64,000 nucleotides of DNA from Diplocarpon mali (GCA_024741835.1 JAENRP010000161.1:4016-68015); one strand, 5' to 3'; shown: positions 24,718 to 36,772, numbered from the stretch's first letter. Made by a program: numbers and translations. The notes: a model not told the origin generated them from the sequence alone.

Positions 24718-26095
24718 ATGAGCAACTCATTAGAACAACTCAAAGCCTCTGGCACCGTGAGCTACCCATCCCCGCTATTCTCGGACATTGGCTAGGTATT
24801 TGTTGAGAGCATCGCAGCCTGCGGCAATGGCTCCTGTGTAGTCAGGACTCGATAGTAAATTGCTAGCTAATACTTCTTTTTATGCAGATCGTCGTCAGTG
24901 ATTCTGGTAAGCTTTCTTCACCTTCAGTACGTTAAGAACTAGCTAACAATCTGCACAGGTGATTTCTCATGTAAGCCTCTTCCCAAAATTTTGAATGCTA
25001 TTCTCCCCAGCCTGCGAGCTCCGCGAATGATCAATATACTGATTCTCCGCAGCCATTGGTAAATACAAGCCTCAAGACGCCACCACCAACCCATCTCTTA
25101 TACTCGCTGCCTCGAAAAAGCCCGAATACGCCAAGCTCATTGACATTGCTGTTGAATACGGCAAGTCTCACGGCAAGAATCTTGATGAGAAGGTCGATGC
25201 TTCCCTCGATCGTCTATTGGTTGAGTTCGGAAAGGAAATCTTGAACATTGTCCCAGGAAAGGTTTCAACTGAAGTTGACGCTCGTTTCTCGTTCGATACT
25301 GAAGGTTCCGTAAACAAGGCTCTTCACATCATCGAGGTATATTCGGATCTGATTTTTCTAACATCATTAGAGACTCTAACATCTGGAAAATAGCTCTACA
25401 AGTCCGTAGGGATCGACAAGTCCCGCGTCCTGATCAAAATCGCCTCCACCTGGGAAGGTATCCAAGCTGCCCGTATCCTCCAAAAGGACCATGGCATTAA
25501 CACCAACCTCACCCTTCTCTTCTCAAAGGTCCAAGCTATCGCCGCTGCTGAGGCCGGCGCCTACCTCATCTCTCCTTTTGTCGGCCGCATCCTCGATTGG
25601 TATAAGGCCAAGACCGGAAAGTCCTACTCCAAGGAGGAGGACCCAGGAGTCGCGTCCGTCAAGAGCATCTATGACTACTACAAGAAATTTGGCTACAAGA
25701 CTATTGTCATGGGTGCTTCATTCAGAAGTGTCGGTGAGATCACTGAACTGGCTGGCTGTGATTACCTGACTATCTCCGTGCGTCTCCAATACTCTGCCCA
25801 TGAAATAAATCTCCGTGGCATACCTATCCCTTCGAGCGTCGGAGCTAATATAAGCTAGCCGAACCTCCTCGAGGATCTCCAAGGATCTACTGAGGCCGTA
25901 CCCAAGAAGCTCGACGCGTCCGGTGCAAAATCCCTCGACATCGAGAAGAAGACATACATCGACAACGAGTCCGACTTCCGATTCGACTTCAATGAAGACC
26001 CGATGGGTGTTGAGAAGCTGCGCGAAGGTATCAGCAAGTTCGCTGCCGATGCTGAGACGTTGAAGGATACCCTCAAGGCTAAGATCCAGGCATAG
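24718..26095 (+). CDS. TAL1: Transaldolase
   Basis: Six exons: 24718-24756, 24888-24906 (19 nt), 24959-24970 (12 nt), 25053-25336, 25394-25777 and 25859-26095. The introns are 131, 52, 82, 57 and 81 nt. The spliced product is 324 aa, the normal length for class I eukaryotic transaldolase. Joining the micro-exons restores the N-terminal [30 protein letters not shown] follows, and [12 protein letters not shown] holds the Schiff-base lysine. The enzyme transfers dihydroxyacetone units between sedoheptulose 7-phosphate and glyceraldehyde 3-phosphate in the non-oxidative pentose phosphate pathway, in the cytosol. An ORF-only reading would miss the first 23 residues because they are spread over three tiny exons. 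Confidence 0.96.
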
Positions 26096-27591
26096 GCTTC
26101 CTGTTCTTGCCCTTGGAGGATACTCGAACGAAGGGCTTACGGGGAATAGAATCGTTTACGAGATGCAGCTGCCCTTACGTAGTCCGAATGTGGATGCAGG
26201 CATACATTCAAATGAACAGTTGATTTTCCTGCGACCGGTGTGCAGATGTCCCTCCTATCGAGTCGCACAAACTTGGAAAATTGTAGACTTTCTTTGCTGC
26301 AACAGGCCCCAACATTGATTCTTGCCAGTTTCGTAGTGATGAATATAGTCGCTGCCGCCATGACTTACGGACTCGTTGCGTCCGTTGCCACTGTTTACCC
26401 ACATATGGTCGGTTTTTGCTGGAGTTAACGGATTTTTGTTCTCCAAGTTCCGGGCCCAACTCAGTCAGTCCATCGTTCGGGTCAGGTCAAATATAACTTT
26501 GGCCATGCTGACAATGATCTAGGTCGATCAAAAGAGTGGCGTTCCTTTAAGCGCACTCTTTACAACTGTGGTCACTAAGGTACCTCACTTCTAATGCCCT
26601 TGACTCTCCCATCAGAAGAAATACTCATTTACATCAGCGCCACGTGCCTCCTATCGAGCTATTTGATTACCATCTGCTGCGCGTACAGAAAGGCTCTTAT
26701 GTCGTGCATTGTTCCCCCAGGCCGTCGGGCCCGAGGGTGCTGGGCTGTAATACATATTTTTTGCGGTACTGGCACTCTGCAATTATCGCTGGCTCAGTCT
26801 ACCACGTCTTGCAACCGGTCCATAGCCATACATATAACGATATGACGTAAGAGTATCGTAGTTAGTACATTTGGCCGAAGTTTCTGTTTCATGTCTGGTG
26901 TGAGCGAACTTGAAATATACTGGGCCTGTAGTGAAGGGTTATCGACACAAGCTAATATAGAGACGTGATGAGTTGGAAATTCATATCACGGGCAGACGTT
27001 ACGTGTGTGATGAGAGCATGTTTAGTGCTGTGGCGTGTCCGGTCCGACAAACGGGATGAGCTTTGCAGAGGCTTTAGTTTGCTCACCAGATCTAATCTTG
27101 AAAATGAATCACTATCTTTACCGCCCATGAACAAGCTTCCGATCCCGCTTTAAAGCTAAGTCATGTGAGATTGTAATTTGAAACTACATCAATGCCCCTG
27201 CAATAAAACCGATTGGATCGAGTAGAGATGTATGTCTAGCGAGCACGATTCGAGTCTCGACGTGGACTACGACTTGATATATTGCTGGCCTTGAAGACTA
27301 AGCGAGTCGATCCAGATAGGTCCAATTACTTTTAGATCAGGAATTGAGATATGGAAAACCCGGTCATGTCAAGAAAATGCCTAGATGCCGTAAATGTCAA
27401 CTTAGCTCAGAACGTGTTGTCCCAAAGACGGTCTTGATGGGATTGTAGTGACTAAGAGAATGCATGGATGTGAATGTCTTGCAGCCTGTCAAAACCAGGG
27501 GGGGGGAACGCCGCCCGCCTGACTGTATTCATTGTTTCGCCGTGGCTGATATCAAGGATCCGTCTAGGACACTACTTCAAAACCAAACCCT
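26096..27591. other. Intergenic, convergent 3' ends
   Basis: 1.5 kb between the stop codons of transaldolase (+) and Isy1 (-). Only short frames of under 85 codons are present, none recognisable. There is no repeat match to the other islands. Confidence 0.45.
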
Positions 27592-28466
27592 CTACCCCAG
27601 TTTATCCAGCAGCCTCCTTCGTCTCCTCTCCACAAGCTCCTCCTGTACCTCCTCCGCACTCGGTAATCTCCAGCATTCGCCATCGCCTGCATCGCCTGGC
27701 AAAGACTCCCAGCCGCTCGGAGCTCTCCCTTCATTCGAGGCAAGCAAGTTCTCAAATGCTTCCTGCTCCTTCTGCGTCTCATATGCAAGCAAGGTACCGT
27801 CGTCCTCGTCAAGATTGTAGCCATAGTAGGAGGCATCGACATTTTTTCGGAGGTCAGTCGTGGGTTTCTTGGAGGAGACGCGCGGTTTGGTCGCGGATTC
27901 GAAGAGTTCTTTCACACCGGGAAGTTCTTTTGCGCGGCCGAAATACCTTTGTGGAGCATGTCAGCTACACCACCCATGACGAACTTCAAGGCTTTTTCTA
28001 CTGAGCGAGATCAAGGAGAAGAGTGTAAAAAACAAACCTATAGCCCTTCCCACCCCCGGGGATCTCCCTCCCCTCTTCATCATACACGGCGCCACCGCCC
28101 CGCATGTAATTGGGACCCCCCAGATTCCGCACCTGCACCTCCCACATGTGCTTCTCGCGCATCAATTTATTGATCTCGTCGTTCAGGTCGCGAATCATGA
28201 AGTCACTAAGACTCGGGTCCTGGATCTTGGAGACTTTGCGCGAGATTTCTTTCAAGACTTGGCCGCGCCATTTTTCGCAGGACGGGATAGCGGTTACTTC
28301 TGTGATCATTTTGGGCCGACGGGTGCGGCCTGCGTCAAGTATGCCGAGGTCAGCGGCTTGCGATTCGCGGAAACGGAAGAGCATCGATTGCGCTTTTTCC
28401 GAGTTACGTGCCTGCGCATTGTTATTATTTTGAATATGGGAGGTGTAGGTTAATTTCACATACCAT
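27592..28466 (-). CDS. ISY1: Pre-mRNA-splicing factor Isy1
   Basis: Three coding exons: 28466-28464 (the ATG alone), 28411-28038 and 27946-27592, with introns of 52 and 91 nt (GTATGT...GCAG; GTTTGT...AAAG). The product is 243 aa. The conserved start ARNSEKAQSMLFRFRESQA follows directly after the isolated ATG. Further family signatures are RRPKMITEV, IQDPSLSDFMIRDLNDEIN and GGPNYMRGG, and GYRYFGRAKELPGVKELFE is restored across intron 2. Isy1 belongs to the Prp19-associated (NTC) complex and acts at the catalytic core of the spliceosome, in step 1 fidelity. The C-terminal third is acidic and Arg-rich, as usual. Confidence 0.95.
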
Positions 28467-31217
28467 GATTTCTGTTGCTCCACAGAGCCTTGCAAGAGCG
28501 GCTGGTGTTGAGTTATTTGGAGTCGAGTAGTATAATCGTGGAGTTGATTAATACTTTCACCTACTTAGATATATAGCTCGCGAAGCTACAGCCATGATGG
28601 GAGGCTGAAAGATACTTTGCGCTAGCGCTATAGCGGGCTAGTTCAGCGGCCGCTGGTACTACCCATCGCGTTGGACAAAGTCCAATCGCGTCTTCCAATT
28701 GCCTTGTCATCCCATACTACAACAGCAGCAGCAGTGACGAAACCCCTCCAGAGCTTATTCACGATTCAACCTTTGGGACCTCAAATCCCCTGCGGTCGAT
28801 CATGTGTGTCCTGAACAGAGATCTGAGCTGTGTTGTGTGTGTGGTGCTACGTTTCTGCTGCCACGGCATTAGCTTTGTGCGTGTTTGGAAGATCGAAGGT
28901 GAGTACGGTGATGTGAGAAGGATAGCGGCCCAAGGACGACAATCAGCTCCTGCTCGAGATACTAGCCGCGGGACTATGTGACCCTGATCGGTGGCTGGAG
29001 GTCCACTAAGGGGGTGGTGGGCCGAAAGTTGCTGCGGAAGGGTAGATGGTGCGTGGTGAGGTGTTGGTGAGGGTGGAATATAGTTTTCAATCGGAGGGTG
29101 CGGTATGTTTCCTTTCCCACTTACTCTTGCTATTCTATACAATTTTTGGAAGGAAGCACGATTACTGATCAGCTCAAACCACAGATTCTTTCTCCCCACC
29201 GTTTATTCCCTCGCTCGAGAACACAAACGAAGCTGGCGGTTGGCGGCTCAGAGCCTCTACATTCCATACTGTTCTGTTGTATTCAGTATAGCCCAGTGAT
29301 GACTAACGTGTCCAAAAGCCAAAATTGCAGGCCAACCTACCACCTGCCACTGTTACTGGGCCTTCCTGGGTGCTGGAAAGCGCTTGGGAGCTGAGTTTGT
29401 GGTAGGTGGGCAAGTGTTCGCAATGAGAACTTGAGAGCTGATCTGAGGGCATATCACATTTATTTTCCTTTCTGTGATTTGCGCGTTTCCTTTTTTTGCT
29501 TCCTTTCACTGGTTTTGAGTTTTGGGCAGGCTAATCTGGGTCAATTTGAGGCTGTATTGATGAAAGCTAAACGAACTGAGGTCGTGACGGAGGGCGGTAA
29601 GATGGGATATGTCGTTTAGGCAGCAATGTTGAGAATCTTATATTCAGTTGCTCACTCGCTTGCCTCTGATCTCTTTCTCTTGTTCTGTTTTTCTGCAGCA
29701 GTCTGACCGGTCGCAAACGCTTGAAATGATTTGGTGTGATCAATCACTCTCATATAAATCGTTAGCCCGAATTTAAGCAAGGATACAATCCCACAAGGAC
29801 TTTTGACGTATTGCGGACGTCCTTCTCTTGGCCGATACTGAAGCCACAGGTCCTTTCTGGACTATAGTATTATGGTTTTGTGGCTCTCAAGCCCGCTGAA
29901 CTGCAAAAGGTACTGCAAGTTAAAATACAAGTTGACCTATGTTGGTTTTGAGATTCTTTTAGACTATACATCTTCTAGATTATATAATTGAAGTCCACCA
30001 GCATCTACACCGATAGCCAACACCATACTAGAGTTAGAAAGCCTTTGACTCCAATACAACATTAAAGTAATGGGCGCGCTACAGAGATGTTGGAGCGGTA
30101 TCAATGTCCTGAGTTTTCATTATTTCTCGAAATAAATGATTTATGATCTTCATCCTCCGAAGCCATTTATCGCCGTAATGCAGTCGGGATGGCGTATATC
30201 TGAATAATGTGCTCTGGTAAGAAAAAAGAAATTGTGGAATTGTTCAGCTTTCCAAACCAGGCAGCCTGCCAGGTCCTGTCATTAAAGCACTGGATGGAGA
30301 GGCTGTCTTCTCTCTTCCTTGTACGCCTGTCAACTGTGGCCCTAGTAAAACATACAAAGCTATCATAGCTGTCTGAGCTGGGTCTATGACCCAAAAATCC
30401 CCTCTATTCCACCCCTGGAAACAAAGGAGAAAGAGAAAACGAGACTCCGACCAAACTTGGTGCCCTTGGCATCAGTTCAATCGGAGGTTCTGACGTCGTT
30501 CATTGTTTGTTGACTTTCTCCACGCTAGCGCTGGTAAGATTCTTAGGCAATCCTCTCCTTCTGTCCCTTCTTCCTTGAACTTCACCAGCAAACACAACAT
30601 CTCCGACATAAAACTCTTTCTCCTAGCAATTTCTGTATTTTCAAAAGGCACTGTCAGAAATTAAAAATTTCCTGCCCTGCTAAACGCGTCCGAACTACCA
30701 CGCTGTCGAGAGGAGTATGCTTAGTATTCCTCTAGCTTCCGAGGAAAAGCAACTGCCTCGGGTTTCCGTTAGCAATCCCGATACTATCTTTTTCATTGCC
30801 AATTCAGTATTCAATCCCATCTTAGCGACTAACGCCTCTTAGTTACTTGAGAATAGGTTACTAATTTAGTTGCTAGAGAAGACCTTGTTGCTTCATTTTC
30901 AATGAGGCAGATGCGCTAGTCGTTCTGGCGAGTCAGAGCTCTCTGCTTCTCATCAGCTAGACAGAAGTCGCGACGCCGGCGGCTTCAGTGGCTGCCTAAG
31001 TCATGTTGCTAGTAATCATGACGCTGCTGAGCCCGAATACGGTCATTATGTTGGTCGTCCGAACATTTGACAAGTTGATCGTGGTGTGAGCGTTATTGGG
31101 ATAGATGGCAATGTCTCTATAGAAAATGACTCGAATGGACACGACCTGAATAGAAGTAGTGATCTTGCTCCCTCTCCTGGCGCCGGCAGCCCTCTCTGCC
31201 CGAGTTTCATAATCGAT
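28467..31217. other. 2.7-kb intergenic region, no supported gene
   Basis: The largest frame (28759-29199, minus, GTG start, 146 codons) is Pro/His/Ser-rich and lacks a recognisable domain. The rest has only short frames. The region marks the left edge of the gene-poor accessory compartment. Confidence 0.4.
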
Positions 31218-32238
31218 GCTGTCGGTTGTCTGTCTCTCCCGAAGGCGACCAGCCGCAGTCCTCATTATTCCCTGCGCCTCTGCGAAGTCAACGCCCGAAT
31301 GCCTACCCTTATTTCAGAGACGGCGATATCCTCATCATCAGCCCTACCGGAAACCAATGGAAGCTCCACAGCATCATTTCCTCCAAGGCTTCGTCATAGC
31401 TTTCTGTGACTTTCCAGAGCATTAGTCCAGCGAAGATTAAAAAATCCATAAAGACGACGCAACTGAGTTCACATAGAAGATCCAATTAGAGCCCGGACCA
31501 CATGCATGTGGCATTGATCCTCAAGGACTAAGGTTCTTGTGTTTCAACATCAAAGTCGTATGTCAATATGATATCGTCAGAAAACCTAGAAAAGCAACTT
31601 AGCAGATACCAGAACCATCCCCGAAGCAGAGGTCACCAATTGCTGCCCAACTAAAATGTTCTGGATGGCAAGATTGAGTTCAATAAGCTTTACGACAATC
31701 TCTTCCATTGCATCTAAATTATGGATCCCAGCTTCACCCATGATGACGACTGTCTTGCGCATGCCATGGTCACGGACGCTACCATGTTACTGCAGGCCGC
31801 GACTTACTAGGGTGGGATCCCCTGTTTCCGTCTGATTATCGAGACCAAACTTCTCCGCCTCAATCAAGTTCTTTGGGCGCATATTGGAAACAAGCCTGAA
31901 GGCTGAATTCACATCACTTACCGTCTCTAATCGCCACTAATATTCCGGGAATGCCCCATTCACATTTTCGGAAGGTCCCATTCGAAGGGCCGTGTCAATG
32001 AGAAATTCATCCGAGATGGAGATAGCACGATCCAATGGCAGAGAAAATTTGGAATCTCGTTGTCCACAAGGCTCGGGAGTTGAAAGACAAGAAGCTTCGT
32101 ATTGAGCATTTGCTTGTCGAGTTCTACCCCGCTCGCATTATCCATCCTTAGGATTCGGAAAGCGTTCTCAGGCGTGCCATGTACGGTGCCGACACGTACC
32201 TCTGGCAAGGTATCGTGGTGAGAGGAAGCCGAAGGTGA
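31218..32238 (+). pseudogene. Decayed BTB/POZ-domain protein gene
   Basis: The plus strand keeps three readable blocks of a fungal BTB-type protein. Block 1 (31218-31399) contains YPYFRDGDILIISPTGNQWK, the start of the BTB fold, and ends in TAG. Block 2 (31664 to about 32016) contains DATMLLQAATY, FRLIIETKLLRLNQVLWAHI and SPLIFRE, all typical of the post-BTB helices of these proteins. It is broken by TAA 31715, TAG 31808, TGA 31904 and TAA 31928 in one frame. Block 3 (32035-32238) contains RELKDKKLRIEHLLVEFYPA and AMYGADTYLWQ with TAG 32149, in another frame, so at least one frameshift is present. Several of the stops can be explained by a single C-to-T or G-to-A change. An opposite-strand frame (31960-32295) is a shadow. 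Confidence 0.7.
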
Positions 32239-34956
32239 CAGCGGATGAGAACACACTTGTACATAGAACAAGGACCGGAGTTGAGCCATCGACACAAGTA
32301 TTCGGAAGCATGGAGCCGGAGGAGACGTAGATAGAGCCGATGCTGGTCCCTGAATCGGGGGCGCTGTAGCAGGTTCAGGGCCAAATCGCTTGATGGTAAC
32401 GCGGCGAAATCAACAAATTGAGTGGATTTGTTGCGAGGGCGGTAGCGAAAAAGCTAGGGAACGTGGTGGAGAGCATAGTTTAGAGAACTTCTGAGATTCG
32501 GAAATTTAGGTTAGTGTACGTTGAAACAAGCTTTGGTCTTGTTTTCGGGGCATGATAACGTAGAAGACGGCGAAAAAAAAACACACCACACGATCATTCT
32601 CAAGCGACCGTGATGGTTATGAAAGGGTGGGAAGGTAGATTGGCACATACTCAACACTAACTATCTCCCGTTCCAGTAAAGTAATTTACGATCTGTAAAA
32701 CCGCTTTGGCTGCAAATTCTTGTCAACTACACCAGTCCTTGCCCCGTCGGTATCGCAAACCGAGCGATGCAGCATCTAAAAAATTCCATATCGTTTGGGG
32801 CATTGTAGCTTGAGAGTGCACAGCTTGATTCGTAAAATGGTGGCTTATACTAGCTTCATTCTGGTATTCCTCATCCTCAAGTGTCAGGTTCGAATATCAC
32901 ACCCCGTAAATTGGGTAAGGAGATTGGAATCTGGACTTGTTCTCGTCCAATCATAATCAGTATCGCTAGAAGACTGCATATAGAAAGTTGGCGTATCCGG
33001 GTATTCTGCTCATCCTATTTGATTCCGCGGTGCGACCGATCTTTCTCGTGTGCCTCTATACCATGTAGGGTTGCGAGGTATGATATCCGAGATAGATAGA
33101 CGCCGTTGTTCACAAACTAGGACTTTGAGACTCGTGCGAGGAAAGATAGATCTTGATTATTAGTTGATTTACGCTGCGGGTGAAAATTCTATAGCGAACG
33201 ACGTTCTTACCCATACGTGAAAACCACGGGCTAGAAGGCTGGGTGACGACAGTGGCCACTCATCGTGAACATCGCCCTACACAGGCATTCTTCCTAAACA
33301 AAGAATGGTTCCCGAGACCCCAAAATGGGCGTCAAATATGTTATTGGCGTTGATGTGTTGGAAAATTGATGTCCGAGTCTTTCTGTAGTGCGGGATGTAA
33401 GCACCAGGAGATTATTGGCGCCCTTGGCAAGTAGGACTGGTCGTTAACAGTGGGGGTAGCTTGTTTTCAATCACATCTCTAGTTGGGTAGAATTCGGATT
33501 TGGACTGATTCTGCTGGCGTGCGGGAGAACTCGATTCGTCTTTCTGGCATAGGTTAGAGAGATACTAATTGTTGCATACCTTGAGTGAGAATTGGCTGGC
33601 AGTTTATGAACAGCTCAATCGGCCATGGATAAGACGGGAAACAGTTATTTGCATGGACAGATTTCTAATGATGCTGCGAGACAGCACATATCATAGCTAT
33701 TACTAGCAACACGTCACTTTCCAATCATCGGCGCGGCCTGTGATGGGTCGCAGTCATCTCTCGTTTTGGCGTTCTAAGTTGTTTACTTTCGGCTGAGAGT
33801 AGGTCTGTAAGCGAACAGCGAAACGATGCCCGAAATGTCTTCTCCATGTACCCGCTGATAGCAGTGGTAGTAGTATTGATTAGCATCTAGTATGACAACA
33901 ACACTTGCACTCGCGCTTCCTCGCAATGCTCAGATCTTCCTGTGGATCTTCAAATTAAGGAAACCAAACAATTGTATATAAACATGACTTATTAGATGAG
34001 TTCAAATATCATTCGTGCTTGTGCAATATCTAAAAGCTTTTATCAACGTTATTTTAAGGCTAATCAAGGTATTAATTCGTTCGAGATCATCACCACAGTT
34101 TCAATCGGTCTTATGGATTAAAAAAATCACAGAAAACTACGGCATAAGGATACTCCACTGATGGATGCCAGACACGATAGCAAAGTCCTATGCTGAAATT
34201 AGATCAGATATTCATGATCGCAAGAATACCTCAGGCCTGTTTATGGATCTAATGTTTCCTTTCATAAACCTACAGGAAATAAACCAAAGAAATTCATTGC
34301 TGCCGTGTTTCTTTCCCTCTCTCAATCGCTAATAGAGATGAGCTTATTCTCCAACATTGTCAGTCATTATCTGGGAAAAGTGGGGCGATCTACCTAATAT
34401 CACACGTAGCAAAAATTGCAAATTTGATTCACAGCAAGTCCGATGTTTGGTAACTTTTCACAAGCCCATCTATGATGATACAATCAGGAGCATCCGTTTC
34501 TTAAATACGCCAGTAGTTTAGCTCTATCGTATATCACTGGAGCGTACAAATACACCAATCATATGGGTAGCCCTGATGGTTTCTGCAGTGTTAGGCGTAA
34601 GTATACCCGGATATGGGCCTTTAACTCGCTCAGCATATTCAGCTGATTAGTTGAAAGAAGCAAGAAACACCAAGCAGATGTAATTCGACGGGCCTGAAGG
34701 ATAGAATTGTTCTATTATTCAGTAAAAAATGTTTAGTTTCAAAAACTTTGACTTTTAGTACAAGTAAAGACAGTTTTCGCAAATATTACAAGTAAGCGCC
34801 CCTTCGCCACGCTCACAATGCAGATTCCCACCGATGAAAACAGGCGAGGAAAACAAAACGCCTAGGTCAATACTCCTCATGATATTAACCATTTAACTGA
34901 TGATTCCAAGATCGAATATCCTTGAGTAATCGTCTCTGGCCCATCAAAGCTCCCTG
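32239..34956. other. 2.7-kb AT-rich intergenic region
   Basis: Only very short frames are present (the longest, 32881-33099, is 72 codons). I find no domain remnant and no match to the repeat family. Given the decayed genes on both sides, this may be old, unrecognisable relic sequence. Confidence 0.4.
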
Positions 34957-35915
34957 TCACATTTTCCGTCCATCTCTCATAACCCGCCTTTTGATAATGA
35001 CCTTCGCAATCGTAACAGTGACGTTCAAATAGCTACCATCGCCAATATTAAGTTCGACCTGGAAGCTCAAAGGTGTGCGCGAGGACAACGGAGGCGGGTA
35101 CTGGGCATTTGGGCCTGTAGGGCGCACAATTACCAAATTAGTACTGCATTGCGCGGCTAAGATCTCATTATCGAGCACAATGTAGGATCTGACTTTCTCG
35201 GTGCCGCCGATGGGGAGATGGGAGATCCAGACAAGGAAGTATGGCCCCAGACGGGCGTGGTCCCAGTACCAGCTTGCGACGCTTTTGTGAAAGGGTTTGT
35301 CGCTCCAATTTTTAAGGCTTTTAGCTATATTAAAAACCCCAATCTCAGATAGAAGCTTAAGTCGCTTACTTTTTCGTGTAGTCCACGCCTATGAATTTGA
35401 GTATGTCGCCAAAAATGGTGAAGTCTGCCGGACCCACTGCATCTGGCGACCATCCGATATGGGGACCGACCGCTGTTGTTTGGACAATGTCAGTTGGGCC
35501 GCATGGGTATTGAAAGGAGGGACCTTGGACGTCTAGTTGAGGGTACTCACAATTACTTTCGCAGCGGAGTCAACGGTAATTCAATCAGTGGATAAGTCGG
35601 GAGCTCCCATAAAAAGTGTCCGCGAGTTCAAGAAGTTGCCTATGACAGCATCGCCGTTGGATAAGAGAACTGCCGACATAGCCTCGAGGTAATCGGCTGA
35701 GACAGTACTGTTGGGAGGCATATGTCCCGACAATAGTGACGCTGGTGGAGACTGGAAGGAAGGGGAAGGCAGAAGGAAGTGCAGTATAGAAGACGATGAC
35801 GAGTGAGCAGGCGGGACCTGTGGGGAAGACGTCAAAATACCACCGGTCGAAAGTGGTAGAGTTAAGTGCAGAGAGCTTTGGCCCATCGAAGGTAGCTTGA
35901 TCTGACGCGAAGCAG
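34957..35915 (-). pseudogene. Decayed Diels-Alderase-family gene (CghA/Fsa2-like)
   Basis: Read on the minus strand, blocks of the fungal Diels-Alderase (lipocalin-like, two-domain) family are clear. The N-terminal block at about 35915-35725 contains STTFDRWYFDVF and SLVIVFYTALPSAFPFLP. A frame change near 35715-35722 leads to SADYLEA, then GAPDLST. TGA at 35583-35581 follows, then TVDSAAK and TAG at 35535-35533. Another frame change near 35525 leads to FQYPCGP and VGPHIGWSPDAVGPADF. After a probable intron (about 35300-35370) comes WSDKPFHKSVASWYWDHARL with GPYFLVW, then a readable C-terminal domain to the stop at 34957. Living members fold polyene chains into decalins, or act as related cyclases, in secondary metabolism. 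Two stops and two frameshifts make this copy non-functional. No PKS or other cluster gene is seen nearby. Confidence 0.75.
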
Positions 35916-36244
35916 GTCTAGATTTCGCCACAGGCCGGCTGAAAAAGGAATATTGTGGACATAGATTTGTTTATTTGTATTGGGCCGGACACGGGCACGG
36001 GCACGTACCAGCAGCACGTGAGCGCGCGCAAGTGATGACTACAAGTTACTACTTCACGAACCATAGCCATGCCGAAAGCGACGGCTAAGATGAGTGCCGT
36101 CGCATCTAGGCCGTTCCAGCCAGCTACCAAGCATGATAGATGCGCAGGAAAATCCGCTTTTTCGTTAGCTCGAGAGCGTAGTTGAGAGAGGGGATAGTAC
36201 CTTGATAGACTCAAGGCGTCATCTTCGCTGGCTTGTTAACGTCA
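35916..36244. other. Region upstream of the Diels-Alderase relic
   Basis: A minus-strand frame (35918-36214) has a hydrophobic stretch and might include the lost signal peptide of the relic, but I cannot align it with confidence. Confidence 0.3.
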
Positions 36245-36772
36245 ATGGCTACACTTACCGGTCCAACTTTCTGTCTCTCTTACTTAAATAATACTCAACG
36301 CTCCTTCTCTCTCTCTTACTTCAACAATACTCAACGTTCCTTCTCTCTCTCTTACTTCAACAATACTCAACGTTCCTTCTCTATTGAATATTTTCACATT
36401 CACAGCATCTTGGAAAACCTCTCTAGGAGAAATGGCAGATTCGAAAGATCTCTATTTGATCGATTCTCGAGTAAGGAGAAAGAGACTCCTACGCACAAAA
36501 CATACTTACGATTGTTTATCATAGGAAACCCAAGAGTTCACAGGATCAACGGCATTGATTCCCAACCTACAGCCACAATCACAATTACGATTATGGCGGC
36601 AGCAGTTTCACGACTGGAGGAAAGGGCATTCTGCACGGGATCTAATAACACGATTGCAGTAGGCCAGCACTTTCTCTTCCCTCCTTCGCGCGTTCCGTTG
36701 CTCCTTCTGCTTCTCCACTTGATCGTAGCTCCTCTGACTCTCTCTTTCCTATCTTTCACTTCGAGCAGCTGA
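36245..36772 (+). other. Open frame with 12-residue repeats, status uncertain
   Basis: An ATG-initiated frame of 175 codons. Its first part is three copies of a 12-residue unit (LSYFNNTQRSFS) encoded by the tandem DNA repeat at 36275-36382. Its end is Leu- and Ser-rich, from pyrimidine-rich DNA. It could be a lineage-specific gene, but the composition may simply follow from the repetitive pyrimidine-rich DNA, and no family is recognised. Confidence 0.25.
36275..36382. repeat. 36-bp tandem repeat, three units
   Basis: Units at 36275-36310, 36311-36346 and 36347-36382. Units 2 and 3 are identical; unit 1 differs at three positions, all C/T or C/A changes (TTAAATAAT for TTCAACAAT; CGCTCC for CGTTCC). 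The period is a multiple of three, so the repeat stays in frame in the overlapping ORF. Confidence 0.9.

Noticed and set aside
28759..29199. 146-codon minus-strand ORF
   Set aside because: Starts with GTG, is Pro/His/Ser-rich low complexity and matches no family I know. It is possibly a leader or chance frame.
31960..32295. 111-codon minus-strand ORF with reasonable amino-acid composition
   Set aside because: The opposite strand carries ordered BTB-family blocks across the same bases; the minus ORF is a shadow of that relic.
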